5,714 nt of DNA from an uncultured Oscillospiraceae bacterium (lineage in GTDB: Bacteria > Bacillota > Clostridia > Oscillospirales > Oscillospiraceae): contig CANRNA010000124.1 in the NCBI GenBank assembly GCA_947631805.1, positions 1-5,714 of the forward strand. The letters are read 5' to 3'. Made by a program: the position numbers and the translations under genes. Of this stretch, positions 4,716-5,714 are shown in pieces (position 1 is the first letter of the stretch; the number at the start of each line of letters is the position of its first letter). Below the pieces are notes generated by a model, which did no database searches, had not been told where the DNA came from, and was given only the letters and a program-made list of their open reading frames with translations.

Positions 4716-5714
4716 TCAGCCGCAGCAGGGGTGACCGCCGCCGTCCCGTGTGTGGCTGTTCTCGGCCGGGTCGGCCATGCACAGGTGCACCGCCGCGGTG
4801 GTGAAGGTCCTGGGCAGGGCCAGGATGTTGGGATGGGGCCCCACATATTTCTTCATGGCGTCGGCCAGGGCCTCCTCCACGGTGGCCCGGGTCTTCAGCC
4901 CCATGCTCCGGGCGATGCCCGGCTCCCGGGCGCCCACAATGTAGATGGCGCTGGTGTGCTCCTCCGCCAGGTGGCCGCAGGCCATCATGGAGAACCCGTG
5001 GAAGGGGTGGAAGGCATTGGCGAAGCGGTACTTGTCCGTGTACTCCTTCCGGGTGGCAAAATACTCCCCGTACCGGTTCATGTCCGGCAGGGTCTGCATA
5101 TAGTCGTGCTGGAACATCTCGTACAGCTCCCGGAGATAGGGCCAGCGCTCGTCGTGGAACCACCCGTCGCAGATGCTGGGCACGATGAACACGCACCTGT
5201 CCGCCAGCACCCGCTTGTGGCGGATGACCTGGGCGGAGAGGGCCTGCATCATCTGGATGGGGTTGGTACCCATGCCGGGGCCGTAGTGGAAGTCGGTGGG
5301 CATGCCGAACACCACCACGTCATACTTCTTCTGGGCCCAGTGGACGTAGGTGCGCCTGTCCGCCGTGGCCCAGGCCACGGGCTGCATCTCCTTGGCCCAG
5401 CCGGAGTTTATCTCTATCTGGCGGCTTTTGGTGTCCAGCACCGCGTCGCAGCAGAAGAACTTATGGCCCATCTTCTCCTCCATGAACATGCCCTGCTCGT
5501 CGAATTTGGAGCGCATGACGCTGGAGGTGGACACGGGCACGAAGTCGGGCCGGTGCATCACCTGGGGCACGTGGTGACCGGCGATGGAGCGCCAGTGGGT
5601 GATGCCGGTGGCGCAGTGCTTGTAGCCCCCGGAATACCCCCCGTAGGGGTTGCCCTGGGTGTGGCCGATGAGGATGGGCACGTCCGCGTCGAAGACGTAC
5701 TTGTTCATGATCAC
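4716..5714 (-). CDS. LarA-like (DUF2088) nickel-pincer enzyme homologue, N-terminus outside window
   Basis: 332 residues are visible, numbered here from the right edge; the frame stays open and about 150 N-terminal residues are missing. The edge GTG is not the true start, because the lactate racemase LarA aligns through it. SGGYK at 28-32 matches LarA SGGRK, so K32 corresponds to Lys184, which holds the nickel-pincer nucleotide. H48 falls exactly 16 residues later, like nickel ligand His200. Q154 appears to match Gln295. Catalytic His174 aligns with N22, and Lys298 with Q157. The C-terminal segment (about 242-300) resembles the LarA C-terminal domain. The protein then ends in a His/Cys tail (H321, H328, C330, C331). 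The family interconverts 2-hydroxyacid stereoisomers; with these changes the substrate or reaction probably differs from lactate racemisation. No larB, larC or larE is visible, though they may lie beyond the edge. Apparently a separate unit from the MATE gene. Confidence 0.75.
   Translation of the reverse strand: MIMNKYVFDADVPILIGHTQGNPYGGYSGGYKHCATGITHWRSIAGHHVPQVMHRPDFVPVSTSSVMRSKFDEQGMFMEEKMGHKFFCCDAVLDTKSRQIEINSGWAKEMQPVAWATADRRTYVHWAQKKYDVVVFGMPTDFHYGPGMGTNPIQMMQALSAQVIRHKRVLADRCVFIVPSICDGWFHDERWPYLRELYEMFQHDYMQTLPDMNRYGEYFATRKEYTDKYRFANAFHPFHGFSMMACGHLAEEHTSAIYIVGAREPGIARSMGLKTRATVEEALADAMKKYVGPHPNILALPRTFTTAAVHLCMADPAENSHTRDGGGHPCCG

Overview
The window is GC-rich bacterial DNA with tightly packed, high-GC3 genes, AAAGGAG-type ribosome binding sites and SigA-like promoters. 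The NagB homologue has the Firmicutes-type GxNGH active-site motif and the NagA has an HxH metal site. Together these suggest a high-GC Clostridia (Oscillospiraceae-like gut anaerobe). That placement is inference from style and protein type, not a database match.

Layout, left to right. (1) 1-740, minus strand: an SsuC/TauC-type ABC transporter permease, cut at its C-terminus by the left edge, with a TTG start. (2) 741-1018: a divergent intergenic region holding a minus-strand promoter for the permease and a near-consensus plus-strand promoter for the next operon. It also contains several inverted repeats, one lying on the permease -35 box. (3) 1019-2978, plus strand: a two-gene amino-sugar operon, a NagB-like glucosamine-6-phosphate deaminase/isomerase followed one base later by nagA. 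(4) About 2980-3040: a strong hairpin shared as terminator by two convergent genes. (5) 3038-4534, minus strand: a complete MATE-family efflux transporter with its own promoter. (6) 4535-4715: an intergenic region with the MATE promoter and a strong hairpin behind the next gene. (7) 4716-5714, minus strand: the C-terminal two thirds of a LarA-like (DUF2088) protein, a relative of nickel-pincer lactate racemase, running off the right edge.

NagA would remove acetate from N-acetylglucosamine-6-phosphate, and the NagB-like enzyme would convert glucosamine-6-phosphate to fructose-6-phosphate plus ammonia. However, the NagB-like protein lacks the usual TG(S/G)TP phosphate loop, so its exact substrate is less certain. 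The permease, MATE pump and LarA-like gene are separate transcription units with no evident functional link to the amino-sugar pair.

I see no mobile element, CRISPR array, tRNA or rRNA. The observations most worth a second look are the altered phosphate loop in the NagB homologue, and the LarA homologue, which keeps the nickel-cofactor Lys/His pair but replaces a catalytic His and ends in a His/Cys tail.
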